A stretch of DNA of 64,000 nucleotides, from NCBI GenBank assembly GCA_947477655.1, contig CANJTS010000008.1, positions 92,706 to 156,705 of the forward strand, given 5' to 3'. The number at the start of each line of letters is the position of its first letter. Positions within the stretch are counted from its first letter, which is position 1. The translations under genes and the position numbers were made by a program. Below the pieces are notes generated by a model that saw only the letters and a list, made by a program, of their open reading frames with translations, was not told the origin of the DNA and ran no database searches. Below are positions 9,362-18,900 of the stretch, piece by piece. Source of the stretch: CAILUG01 sp903844415 (GTDB taxonomy: Bacteria > Pseudomonadota > Gammaproteobacteria > Pseudomonadales > Pseudohongiellaceae).

Positions 9362-9532
9362 ATGACTGATACCCCTGTTTTTATTAGCGGCTTTCCCGGT
9401 GGCACCGCTTTGTTGATCAATTTTCTGGATATGCATCTGGCCTTCAGTCCCTGGTTTAAAGTCAAGGAACAGTGTGATGCATTGCGGAGTTCTCGAATAT
9501 TGCAGCAGCCAGCTGCTGCAGAATTTGAATAA
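9362..9532 (+). pseudogene. Sulfotransferase N-terminal relic
   Basis: A 56-codon ORF reads MTDTPVFISGFPGGTALLIN, then a DMHxxxSPWFxxKExCDALR-type stretch. This matches the PAPS-binding start of sulfotransferases (FISGFPRSGTTLL, then WFETKxLCEALR), but the P-loop has lost the Arg-Ser-Gly-Thr-Thr pattern and the protein stops after 56 residues, where about 300 are expected. It is read as a decayed fragment. The rest of the 9183-9591 gap shows nothing recognisable. Confidence 0.45.
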
Positions 9533-9591
9533 CATTATCACTCTCCTGCCACCCCTATAGTACTCACTCAATTGCCCGGCTGAATAATTAT

Positions 9592-9978
9592 ATGTATTTG
9601 ACTATTAAGACTTTTCACATGATGTTCGCCTTGCTTAGTTTCACGGGTTTTTTGTTGCGCGCCTATTTGATGGTGATTGAATCCAAGTGGCAAACGCACA
9701 AAGCCATTCTGATTACCCCGCATATCATTGATAGTTTTTTTCTGTTGAGTGGGGCGACCATGGCATTCATGGTAAATTTTGGTTTATTCAATCAATTATG
9801 GCTGACAACTAAAATCACATGTTTAATGTTTTATCTATTGTTTGTAGGCATTGCCCTCAATCGGGGTCGCACCAAAACAATAAGGATTGCATGTTTTTTT
9901 CTGGCTATTTTTACCTTCATCTATATTGGCGGTATCGCCGTTAATAAATCAGCTACAAGCTGGTTCGTGTTGCTGTAA
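9592..9978 (+). CDS. SirB2-family membrane protein
   Basis: A 128-residue protein with four hydrophobic segments. The pattern fits the SirB (invasion gene regulator) family: KTFHMMFALLSFTGFLLRAYLM at the N-terminus, then TPHIIDSFFLLSGATMAFM, then WLTTKITCLMFYLLFVGIAL. It is likely in the inner membrane. The biochemical role of the family is not established. It is a single gene with no obvious partners. Confidence 0.8.
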   Translation: MYLTIKTFHMMFALLSFTGFLLRAYLMVIESKWQTHKAILITPHIIDSFFLLSGATMAFMVNFGLFNQLWLTTKITCLMFYLLFVGIALNRGRTKTIRIACFFLAIFTFIYIGGIAVNKSATSWFVLL

Positions 9979-10031
9979 CAAGTTGGCTACTAGCTAGCAT
10001 CGGAATCTGAAATTATAGGGACTGGGGGGCT

Positions 10032-10104
10032 GGATGGCTGAGGAACACGCTTGAAAACATCCATGTGGCTCTGATCATCTTCCATGCCGATGAGGTCTGC
10101 AATG
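10032..10104. repeat. Decayed copy of a dispersed palindromic element
   Basis: The order GGCTGAGGAACACGC, CATCCATGTGGCTCT, TTCCATGCCGATGAGGTCT matches the better-preserved element at 14557-14635 base for base over much of its length. Here both inverted-repeat arms have lost pairing. It is followed by two tandem copies of GTCAAGCAGTC (10104-10125). The 9979-10202 gap holds no gene. Confidence 0.6.
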
Positions 10105-10202
10105 TCAAGCAGTCGTCAAGCAGTCGCGACGCAGTCGTAAAACAGCCACGATGATCACTCGTATGCAAGAACCAGCAAACTCAAACCTAGAGACTACCTA
10201 AT

Positions 10203-10832
10203 TTAAGGAGCGGGCAGCCGATCGAATATTCTGGTCAGCTCGATGGGTACTTGAAAGCCTTCCGGTTGAATGAATAACTTAATCTGTAATTGCGTATCGT
10301 TGTTGATAAGACTGTATGTTTCATCCGCAAATCCACCATCCCTTGGTCTGGCTTCTACCAACAATAAGCCATCTTCCCAATGTGCAAATGAAAAATCTTC
10401 TTGTGCATTTAGCGCATTCAAACTGACTGAGCGGCTACGATTGTCGGTGTATACAGGTCGCTCAAAATTATCAGCATAAATGAACAGGTAATTATCACCG
10501 ACAAAAGTAATTGTGAGTTCTCTATCATAGGAAATCCGATCGTAGAGTTCTTGCTCAGCAGGGCCACCTCGATAGCGGTCCTGGCGTCGATCAAACCATT
10601 TTTTTTTGATTTTTTCACCGGCAGCTTTTAATGCTTTTTCTACTTTTTTATCAGTGTTATCACTTAAATCCTCGTTGAAGATCCAGCTGTCTGCCATGGC
10701 TGGCACAGGTTGCTCAATCCCGATCTGCGCAAATCCGATCTGCGCAAACCAGAGTGGGCAAAAAAGAACAGCAGTTAGCCAAACGTAGACCGGCAAACAT
10801 AGTAAAAATTGTGGGCTTGTATTTGTGCGCAT
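10203..10832 (-). CDS. Hypothetical exported protein
   Basis: Starting at the ATG at 10832 the protein has 209 residues with a signal sequence MRTNTSPQFLLCLPVYVWLT; an in-frame start 51 bases upstream lacks a sensible signal peptide. A short duplicated FAQIG-FAQIG stretch (from a 15-bp DNA repeat near 10722-10751) sits after it. The mature part has a charged NTDKKVEKALKAAGEKIKKKW segment, then a soluble domain predicted to be rich in beta strands (TITFVGDNYLFIYADN, SFAHWEDGLLLVEARPRDGG, LQIKLFIQPEGF, ELTRIFDRL). I do not recognise the family. It may be periplasmic. Confidence 0.7.
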   Translation of the reverse strand: MRTNTSPQFLLCLPVYVWLTAVLFCPLWFAQIGFAQIGIEQPVPAMADSWIFNEDLSDNTDKKVEKALKAAGEKIKKKWFDRRQDRYRGGPAEQELYDRISYDRELTITFVGDNYLFIYADNFERPVYTDNRSRSVSLNALNAQEDFSFAHWEDGLLLVEARPRDGGFADETYSLINNDTQLQIKLFIQPEGFQVPIELTRIFDRLPAP

Positions 10833-10980
10833 AGAAGCAAGTGTACAACCTTTTGCTAGTGTGTACTTATCATTGCAAAACAAGAAAAAAGCAGGATAGT
10901 CGCCTGCAAGGCTTTCATGGCATTATGGGCAACCGTGCTATCTAAAATATAACACTAATCAACAGCGGAGACTGCCAACC

Positions 10981-11787
10981 ATGAAACTTTCGTCAGCGAT
11001 GTTGTCTTTGTTAATCATTGGTTGTTTAGCAATTAGCAATGGCTGCAGTGATTCTACAGATACCAGCACCGCGCTAATCGACCCAGTCGACAATGCCCGC
11101 ATAACAGCCATGCGTACTCAATTAAAAACCCTAAAACTAGAGGCTCAGCGTGTCTTTGATTCCAACTCGATCAAACGTTTGCAGCGTGCCTACGGTTATT
11201 ATGTTGAAGAAGCTTTGTGGGATGAAGTCGTCAATCTTTTTGCAGATAACGCTACTTTAGAGATGGCTAGGGATGGTGTTTACATAGGCAAGGATCGTAT
11301 TCGTGCTTATTTTTATGCGCTCAATGACGGTCAGCAGGGTTTACATACAGGTCAACTTAATGAGCAGTTGCAACTGATGCCTGTGGTGACACTGAGTGCA
11401 GATGGTTTGACCGCAAAAGCACGCTGGCGCAATCTTATGTTACGTGGCCAGTTGGGTGAAAATGCTTATTGGGGCGAAGGTCCGTTTGAAAACGAGTATG
11501 TAAAAGAAAATGGCATATGGAAATTCAGCAAGGTGCGTTGGCAACAAGCAGTTTTGGTGTCTTATGCAGGAGGTTGGGCAAAAAATAAAGATGCCAACAA
11601 TGGTATCTGGGTGTCCGATACTTTGCCCGCAGATGCGCCTCCTACTGATGATCACGGTGCTTGGCCCCAAACTTATTTGCCGCCTTTCTCCTTTGCCAAT
11701 CCAGTGGGAACCTATTTACCCGCTGCAGCGTTAAATGCCGAGCCTGCAACCACAGCTGTTGGAGCAACTACAGGAGCACCGCAATAA
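10981..11787 (+). CDS. Exported SnoaL/NTF2-like protein (possible lipoprotein)
   Basis: A 268-residue protein with signal peptide and a Cys at residue 22 (AISNGCSD), an imperfect lipobox. After a short helical stretch comes a SnoaL-like fold: IKRLQRAYGYYVEEALWDEVVNLFADNATLEM, then GVYIGKDRIRAYF and the WKFSKVRW end strand. Such domains include hydratases, isomerases and dehydratases, but no catalytic residues can be assigned. The C-terminal YLPPFSFANPVGTY motif recurs in the next gene. Its stop overlaps the next start (TAATG), so the two are translationally coupled. Confidence 0.8.
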   Translation: MKLSSAMLSLLIIGCLAISNGCSDSTDTSTALIDPVDNARITAMRTQLKTLKLEAQRVFDSNSIKRLQRAYGYYVEEALWDEVVNLFADNATLEMARDGVYIGKDRIRAYFYALNDGQQGLHTGQLNEQLQLMPVVTLSADGLTAKARWRNLMLRGQLGENAYWGEGPFENEYVKENGIWKFSKVRWQQAVLVSYAGGWAKNKDANNGIWVSDTLPADAPPTDDHGAWPQTYLPPFSFANPVGTYLPAAALNAEPATTAVGATTGAPQ

Positions 11788-13151
11788 TGCATATTGCAAA
11801 CTTCACTGCTTTAATCACGCGCCTGCCCTTAATCGTTGTTACTGTTTTTCTGACACTAGTGCATGCGTCTGTATTAGCGCAGCAACCATCACCAGAATTA
11901 GAACAAATGGCTGCAGAAATAGCGCAGTTGCAAGCCGATATTGCCAACATGGAAGCGGAAAACACCATTGAAAATCTACAAGGGATTTTTGGTTTTTACA
12001 TCGACAAGAATCAGTGGTCACAAGCTGCAGACTTATTTGCTGATGACGGCACTGTTGAAATCAGTGGTGAAGGTGTTTATGTGGGAAAAGCGCACATAAC
12101 GCAGTATTTCGAGAGTAAAGGCAGTGCGGGTCCGCAACCAGGAATACTAAATGAGCACATGCAATTACAACCCGTTATTACGGTGTATACCGGTGGCACC
12201 GCCAAAGGCCGCTGGCATCATTTTTCCCAGGAGGCAGTAGCCGGCGTCAGTCATCATTGGGGCACGGGTATTTATGAAAATGAATATGTATTGCAGAATG
12301 GTGTTTGGAAAATCAGCAAGCTCCATCTGTATTCCTCGATGCGCACACCGTATGACGCTGGTTGGGGTGTTACTGCTTTACCAGTCACCACACCTAGTGC
12401 AACCTTACCACCTGATCTGCCGCCCACCATTGTCTATGAAAATTATCCAGCCGTTTTCGTGCCGCCTTTCCATTATGAAAATCCTGTCACCGGTGCTGTG
12501 ACCTCAACAGACATAGCTACAGAAACTCAGCAGTTCAATACTCTGGATGCCATGGAACTGGCATTAGTAAATGCGCAAACACGTGTAGGCCTGTTAACGG
12601 ATGCCGATGCAGTAGAACGATTGCATACCATCTATGGCTATTACCTGGCTCACAACCAGTGGGATGAACTGGCTGGTATTTTTACTGAAGATGGCAGTAT
12701 CGAAATTGCGCTGCGGGGAATTTACTTGGGCCGTGCCGGGGTGCGACGCAATTTGGATTTATATGGTGTCCAAAGTGAACTTGAAGGCACGTTACACAAC
12801 CATATGCAATATCAGCCGGTAATTCATATAGCCGCCGATGGCCAAAGCGCCTTGATGCGTTCAAGAGCTTTCAGCATGATGGGAAATTACGAAGGTGTGG
12901 GGCGCTGGATGGGCGGCATCTATGAGAATAAATTTGTGAAACGCGATGGCATATGGCAAATAGAAAAGGACCAGGTCATCAACACTTATTTTGCAGTTTA
13001 CGATGAAGGCTGGAAAGATCTTGCACTACGTCCCGCACCAGGAATTAATGCTGCCAATCCGCCCGATGCGCCACCCAGTGTATATTTTGAAATGTATCCA
13101 AGTGCTTATTTACCGGCCTATCACTACAAAAATCCGGTAACAGGATTATAA
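11787..13151 (+). CDS. Secreted protein with two SnoaL-like domains
   Basis: The ATG at 11787 overlaps the preceding stop and opens a signal peptide (LITRLPLIVVTVFLTL, AQQ cleavage), giving 454 residues; a longer frame upstream lies inside the previous gene. Two SnoaL-like domains follow: about residues 55-230 (IENLQGIFGFYIDKNQWSQA) and 265-450 (VERLHTIYGYYLAHNQWDEL). Each ends with a P-[AS]-[VY]-[FL]-PxxHYxNPVTG stretch also seen in the upstream protein. The set thus holds three related domains in two genes, pointing to tandem duplication. The substrate is unknown; the location is periplasmic. Confidence 0.82.
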   Translation: MHIANFTALITRLPLIVVTVFLTLVHASVLAQQPSPELEQMAAEIAQLQADIANMEAENTIENLQGIFGFYIDKNQWSQAADLFADDGTVEISGEGVYVGKAHITQYFESKGSAGPQPGILNEHMQLQPVITVYTGGTAKGRWHHFSQEAVAGVSHHWGTGIYENEYVLQNGVWKISKLHLYSSMRTPYDAGWGVTALPVTTPSATLPPDLPPTIVYENYPAVFVPPFHYENPVTGAVTSTDIATETQQFNTLDAMELALVNAQTRVGLLTDADAVERLHTIYGYYLAHNQWDELAGIFTEDGSIEIALRGIYLGRAGVRRNLDLYGVQSELEGTLHNHMQYQPVIHIAADGQSALMRSRAFSMMGNYEGVGRWMGGIYENKFVKRDGIWQIEKDQVINTYFAVYDEGWKDLALRPAPGINAANPPDAPPSVYFEMYPSAYLPAYHYKNPVTGL

Positions 13152-13194
13152 AATGCAGGGCACATCACGGCATACCGTGTTGTGCCCGCTGCTA

Positions 13195-14436
13195 TTACTG
13201 GGCTGGCATTATGCGCAACACCGCACCGTCTTTTTCTTCTGTTGCTACATAAATAAATCCATCCGGTCCTTGTCTCACATCGCGAATACGCTGGTGTAGA
13301 TCAACCAGCAGACTTTCGCGGCGTAGTTCTTCCATGTTTTCATTTAGCACTATGCGTTCTACATGGCCGGTGCCGGGTACTTCTCCCATACGCAAGCCGC
13401 CCACAAACAAACCGCCGGTCCATTGGCGCATGACATCACTAGTATAAAAAGTCATACCCGATACAGCGATAGCTGGCATCCAGTACACCACGGGTGGTTC
13501 AAAACCAACATGGTTGGGGCCATCACCTTGCCAGGGGCCGGTGTAATTTCGACCTAAACTTACGATGGGCCAACCGTAATTGGCACCTGCTTTTAGGATG
13601 TTGATTTCGTCGCCGCCATTAGGACCATTTTCGTTTTGCCACATAACCCCTGTGCCCGGATGCAGCGCCAACCCTAGCGAATTGCGATGACCGTAGGTGT
13701 ACACATCTTTGCGAGCATTAGGCGTGTTAACAAAGGGATTGTCAGTGGGGATGCTGCCATCGTCGTTGATACGCATAACCTTGCCACCGGCAGTGTTAAG
13801 GTCTTGCGGATCGTTGCCACTGGTGGTGATGAATAAGCTGCCATCATTGCCAAAGGCTAAACGGGTAGCGCCATTGACGGTTGCTTCGCCGCCCCAGATA
13901 TCTTTGAAATCTACCAAGGTTGTGCCTGTCCAACGGCCTCTGCCAATTGCTACACCATGTTCATCATTAGGCAAGGGTTTGGTGTAGGCCAAATAAATCA
14001 TTTGGTTATTAGCAAAATCTGGATGCAGGGCGATGTCGAGATAGCCATGCACAGTTGCTGGCGCACCCGATTCGCCGCGGAAAACTGAAGGTGGGCCACC
14101 CATAATTTCGGTGGTGGTGCCATTTTTCAGCAGATGAATTTTGCCGGGACGCGACACTACCAAAATACCTCCATCAGGCAGAAAGGTAAGTGCCATGGGT
14201 AATTCGATGCCACGTGCGACAACTTCAACCTTGATGTTCAACCCTTCGGCGGTTGCGTAGGTCCAGGGTCCGGCACCCAATTTCTGGCCGGCTATACCTG
14301 TGGGGGCAACCGGAATGCCGCCGTTAAAGGCAACACTTTGCTGAGCCATAACAGCTGTAGAAATAAAACAGCCTAAAAATAACGGCATGGTGAACATGCG
14401 TGTGGTTTTGATGTTGAACAGTCTATTTTTAATCAT
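13195..14436 (-). CDS. PQQ-dependent sugar dehydrogenase-like beta-propeller
   Basis: A 413-residue exported protein of the YliI/soluble glucose dehydrogenase family, which oxidises sugars in the periplasm using PQQ and calcium. It shows VVARGIELPMALTFLPDGGILVVSRPGKIHLL, TRLAFGNDGSLFITTSGN, YGHRNSLGLALHPGTGVMWQNENGPNGGDEIN and YGWPIVSLGRNY, all typical of these six-bladed propellers. The ATG at 14436 has AAGGGTG 9 bases upstream and is preferred to an ATG 21 bases earlier. It converges with the SnoaL genes and is divergent from the glycerate-kinase-like gene. Confidence 0.85.
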   Translation of the reverse strand: MIKNRLFNIKTTRMFTMPLFLGCFISTAVMAQQSVAFNGGIPVAPTGIAGQKLGAGPWTYATAEGLNIKVEVVARGIELPMALTFLPDGGILVVSRPGKIHLLKNGTTTEIMGGPPSVFRGESGAPATVHGYLDIALHPDFANNQMIYLAYTKPLPNDEHGVAIGRGRWTGTTLVDFKDIWGGEATVNGATRLAFGNDGSLFITTSGNDPQDLNTAGGKVMRINDDGSIPTDNPFVNTPNARKDVYTYGHRNSLGLALHPGTGVMWQNENGPNGGDEINILKAGANYGWPIVSLGRNYTGPWQGDGPNHVGFEPPVVYWMPAIAVSGMTFYTSDVMRQWTGGLFVGGLRMGEVPGTGHVERIVLNENMEELRRESLLVDLHQRIRDVRQGPDGFIYVATEEKDGAVLRIMPAQ

Positions 14437-14556
14437 GGTGCACCCTTTATTGTGCAAAACGTGGTTTGTATGTTTTTGTTTTGGATAAAAAAGCCGGGTT
14501 GATTACACCACTTATGGCGCTAGATGGGAACTTGCAGCAGGGGGTCAAGGTGTTTT

Positions 14557-14635
14557 ACATGGCTCAGGAGCACGCGTGGACGCTTCCATTTGGCTCTCAT
14601 CGGCTTCCTTGCCGATGAGGTCTCCTGAGCCATGT
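14557..14635. repeat. Nested palindromic element (14-bp outer stem, 9-bp inner stem)
   Basis: A perfect 14-bp inverted repeat, ACATGGCTCAGGAG at 14557-14570 and its complement at 14622-14635, encloses a second perfect hairpin: CTCATCGGC 14596-14604, loop TTCCTT, GCCGATGAG 14611-14619. It lies between divergent genes, so it is not an ordinary terminator. A decayed relative lies at 10032-10104, suggesting a dispersed REP/MITE-like family. Confidence 0.8.
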
Positions 14636-14775
14636 AGGTCATCATGCCATGGTCAGTCCATTGCCATGCTCGAATCCAAATTTATTGGCGTGTAAACTCC
14701 AGTACTTAAAGGTTTAGTACGCCTTACCACCGCGCGTGTTAACCAAAAATTCCGATTTGGTGAGGTATAAAAAAG

Positions 14776-15672
14776 GTGGTTATTAATTCTTCATTACATG
14801 CAGCGCTGGAACTCTTTATTGCTAAAGAAAAACTGCCTTCTACTTATTTAGACACTGTAGAACAGTGGTTTTTACCCTTGGCAGAACAAATTCTGCATAA
14901 AGTGTCACGCAGCAACCAAGCGTTGCTAGTAGGTGTCAGTGGCTGTCAGGGCAGTGGCAAGTCAACCTTGGCCGAGTTGTTGGTGATGTTGCTCAAAGAA
15001 TTAATGGGGCTCAATTGCATTAATTTATCGATAGATGACTTTTATCTTACTTATGCCGAGCGTCAAACTCTGGCGCGGACGGTGCATCCGCTCTTGGCGA
15101 CCCGAGGTGTGCCGGGCACACACGATATTGAGCTGGCCATCTCTACCATTAATAAATTGCGCGCAAGTGGTCATGTCAACATTCCACGTTTTAATAAAGC
15201 AATTGACGATCGTTTACCAGTAGCAGATTGGCAACGCAAACAAGCACCGGTGGACGTCATTGTGCTGGAAGGGTGGTGTCTGGCTGTGCCAGCGCAGTCT
15301 GAGCAGGAGTTGTTGCCGGCGCTTAATGTGCTCGAACAGCAGGAAGACCCTACTGGCATTTGGCGCAACCATGTCAATGAACAAATCCGCACGGTATATA
15401 CGCCGTTTTACAACATGATCGACTACTTGATAATGCTCAAGGCTCCGGACTTTGCCAAGGTGTTTGAGTGGCGCCAAAATCAGGAAAATAAACTCGCAGC
15501 CTTGCAAGCAGCAGGGCAAAAAAATCGGGTGATGAACAAGGAGCAACTAATACGGTTTATTCATCATTACGAACGGGTAACCCGCCATGGTTTAAAAATA
15601 TTGCCCCAGCGGGCAGATGTGGTATTCGAATTAACAGATGCACAGACGATTAACGGTAGATTAACTGGGTGA
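14776..15672 (+). CDS. P-loop kinase, D-glycerate 3-kinase-like (GLYK/YggC/Tda10 family)
   Basis: A 298-residue cytoplasmic kinase beginning at a GTG with AAAAAGG directly upstream. The Walker A motif GCQGSGKST (about 57-65), NLSIDDFYLTYAER and GVPGTHDIE are the landmarks of the plant-type glycerate kinase/uridine-kinase-like family. VIVLEGWCLAV is the Walker B region, followed by a lid-like IWRNHVNEQIRTVYTPFYNMIDYLIMLKAP and the HHYERVTRH motif. It likely phosphorylates glycerate to 3-phosphoglycerate. It stands alone. Confidence 0.82.
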   Translation: MVINSSLHAALELFIAKEKLPSTYLDTVEQWFLPLAEQILHKVSRSNQALLVGVSGCQGSGKSTLAELLVMLLKELMGLNCINLSIDDFYLTYAERQTLARTVHPLLATRGVPGTHDIELAISTINKLRASGHVNIPRFNKAIDDRLPVADWQRKQAPVDVIVLEGWCLAVPAQSEQELLPALNVLEQQEDPTGIWRNHVNEQIRTVYTPFYNMIDYLIMLKAPDFAKVFEWRQNQENKLAALQAAGQKNRVMNKEQLIRFIHHYERVTRHGLKILPQRADVVFELTDAQTINGRLTG

Positions 15673-15904
15673 GCGCAGATGCTTGGTTTTAAAAAGTCTG
15701 ACATCACCCATACAAGGCATTCTTATTTGCTGTTTTATGTAAGAAATATGGAACATTTAATTGCATTAGTGCTTGACGGTATTTTTGCACACAAGCAGAT
15801 GTTACTGTCTGATAAGCATTTTATATTATGAAATGCCCAGTAATAAAATAACGCTACTAAACAAATGCAGACTGCGGCTCTTAACTGAAAAAGGGGGATA
15901 TGTA

Positions 15905-18900
15905 ATGTATGCAACTAGGAACAAAAAAATAAAAGTAGGTCGTGTTTTTCCAAGTTCGGCGCTAACCGCTGTAATTGCTAGCATAACGGCTAGCACAGTG
16001 ATGGCGGCGCAGCTTGAAGAGATAACCGTTACTGGCTCGCGTATCCAACGCGATGTGGGCTTCGAGTCCGCTGCGCCAATCACGGCGCTGTTGTCGGCAG
16101 AGCTAACTTTGTTTGAACCCGGCTTGGGTGTTTCTCAACAATTGGCTAATTTGCCCCAGTTTTTCAACAACGTCAGCTCCGATGATATTGCCGGTCGGGT
16201 CGGGGGCGATGTTGGTCAGAGCCAGCTCAACATGCGCGGCATGGGCGGAGAGCGCACCTTGGTACTGCTGGATGGTATGCGCGTAGTGCCTTCCGACAGT
16301 CGCAGTTCAGTGTCAGTCGATTATCTCCCTAGTCCGCTAATTCAGCGCACCGATATCGTCACTGGCGGCGCGTCTGCGGCCTATGGTTCCGGCGCCCTGA
16401 CAGGCGTGACTAATTTTGTTATCAACCGTCAGTTTACCGGTCTCAAGATCACTGCCCGCGGTGGTATCAACGAATTTAACGGTGATGGTCAGAACACACG
16501 CTTTACTGCGGCCTGGGGTCGTGACTTTTTAGAGGGCGACCGGCTTCATTTGGTAGGATCACTAGAGATTAGAAATAACCGTGAATTCCGTCGGGCTAGG
16601 CCCGATGCGTTTGAATTGGACTGGGATAAATTTTCAGGCTATGTGACCAACCCCGCATGGGTGGCATGGCGAGCAGCTACCCCGGCCAGTGTACTGGCAA
16701 GCGCGGCCCCTGTGCCGTTGCGGCTTTCTGCACAGGGTATAACCTCCACCTCATGGACCGCGACCGGCCTCATCCGTCAGGCCGGATTCTCCTTAGACCG
16801 TTACTCGTTCACCGAAGCCGGTACTGGTGTTCAGCCGTTCCAGACCCAGAACTGCGATCTCGTTTCTCTACCCAGCGCCTCAGGCTCACAGTCGAACATG
16901 GCATGTAATGACTCTTCCTATCAGTACCAATTGTTCCGAAAAGGCCGTTACATTGAAGACAGAGTGCGCCTCGGGGTTGCCTTGCAAACCGGTTTTCTAG
17001 GAGCGGATTTTCAGCTTACAGACACCACCAAACTGTGGGGTCATGTGCTGTATGGTCGCACTATGAATTCTTCTCCACCGACCCAGACCGGTCAGCATGA
17101 GGGCATATCCTACGAGACCGTCTTTTCAGGCAACCCTTATCTGCCGGCAGTTGTGCAGCAAGCTATGACCACCGAGAAGCGCACCAGTATCCGTGTAGAC
17201 CAGAACGGTTTTTCGGATATTCCTTGGGGCTTCCAAGAACGCCCAGTGGTTACCAATTACATGTATTCCGTGACCGGGGGCTTCGACACCCAGTTGTGGG
17301 GCGATTGGAATATGAAAGGCTCGCTTACTTCGGGCTATGCCAACAAACACAGCGTGCTCAACAATTGGGAACGCAACGACCGTTTCTTTATGGCGCATGA
17401 CGCGGTGAAGGATCCGGAGACCGGCAACATCGTATGTCGGATTCAAACTATCGCCCGTGATTTCCAGCGCAAAGGCCGCAATCTGGAAGCTGAACTAAAT
17501 GCTTGGGCTCAAAAAAATACTTCGGTCTATCCTACCGAAGGGTTAAATCCCTACGAGAAAGCCATCCCACTGAAATATCCTTTCGCAGTGGACAGCATCG
17601 ACGGCACTATTAAGGATTGTGTGCCAGTGAATATGTTCGGTAAGGGCAATCAGTCCGAAGCAGCCATGCGGTATATATTCTCGGGCCGCAACAAGACTGC
17701 TAATTCCACGCAAAAGCAAGATTTCGCCGAGATTGTAGCCAACGGTACTGTTTACGAAAATTGGGGTCCTGGTGCGATTTCAGGTGCTATTGGCGCCAAC
17801 TATCGCAAAGAATCCATTTCCCAAATTGTGCTTGATCCAGATATCGATACTCTTGGGCCACCCTATAACGTGACATTGCCTGACGGCACTGTGGTGATGC
17901 GCGGCATTCCCCCACAAATACAAACCGGTAGCGCCAACCTGCACCGTTTCAGTAGCCAGCCATCTTACGGTGGCGGCTTCGATGTTACAGAGATGTTTGC
18001 CGAAACAATCGTGCCGTTGTTTGATTCAGTCGATGGGCCGCAGTATGCCGAACTCAACCTAGCTGCTCGCCATGCCGACTACTCGCGCGCTGGTAAGGTG
18101 TGGGTATGGAAGGCGGGCCTGAGTTTCCAGGTGCTGGAAGACCTGCGTCTGCGCGGTACTTATTCCCACGATATGCGCGAGGGTTCATTTCGCGAACTCT
18201 TCACACAACAAGGTGGCGGTGGTACTCCTACAGATCCGGAGCCAACCAAAGAGACTCCCACCGGCCCGGCGGTTACCAATAGATCGTACCTAATCTCCAG
18301 CCTTGCTGGCGGCAATCCAGACATCGCGCCTGAGCAAGCCGATACTACTGCGATGGGTTTTGTCTATCAGCCGTCCTTCATCGACGGACTTCAGTTGTCA
18401 CTGGACCGCTATGTAGTGAAGTTGGATCCATCTATCGTGCAATACACGGTGCAACAAATCGTTGATCAGTGCTTTCAATCCAAAATATATTGTGACCGCA
18501 TCGACCGTGATCCGGTTACCAATCAAATTGGGATGATCAGAAATCTCTTCGTTAACTCAGATAAGGCTAGGGTTAGCGGCTGGGATACAGAAATATCCTA
18601 TCGCATGGAACCTGACTTTCTTGCCAACCAGGCTGAATCAATGAATCTACGACTAGTGGGCGGTTTAATGGATGAAAATTCCATTACCCCAAAAGGCGGT
18701 ATCACGATCGAGCGCGCTGGCCAGTCAGACATGCCAAAAGAAATGGTGACCATCATGGGTGCCTATAATTTTGGCGACTATGGCGTTAATTTGGTACAGA
18801 CCTGGGCCGGTAAGTCCAAAAGAAACAACACTTGGGTAGAAGGGGTTGATGTGGATAGCAACAATGTCCCTTCTTGGCATAACACCAACTTGGGTTTTTC

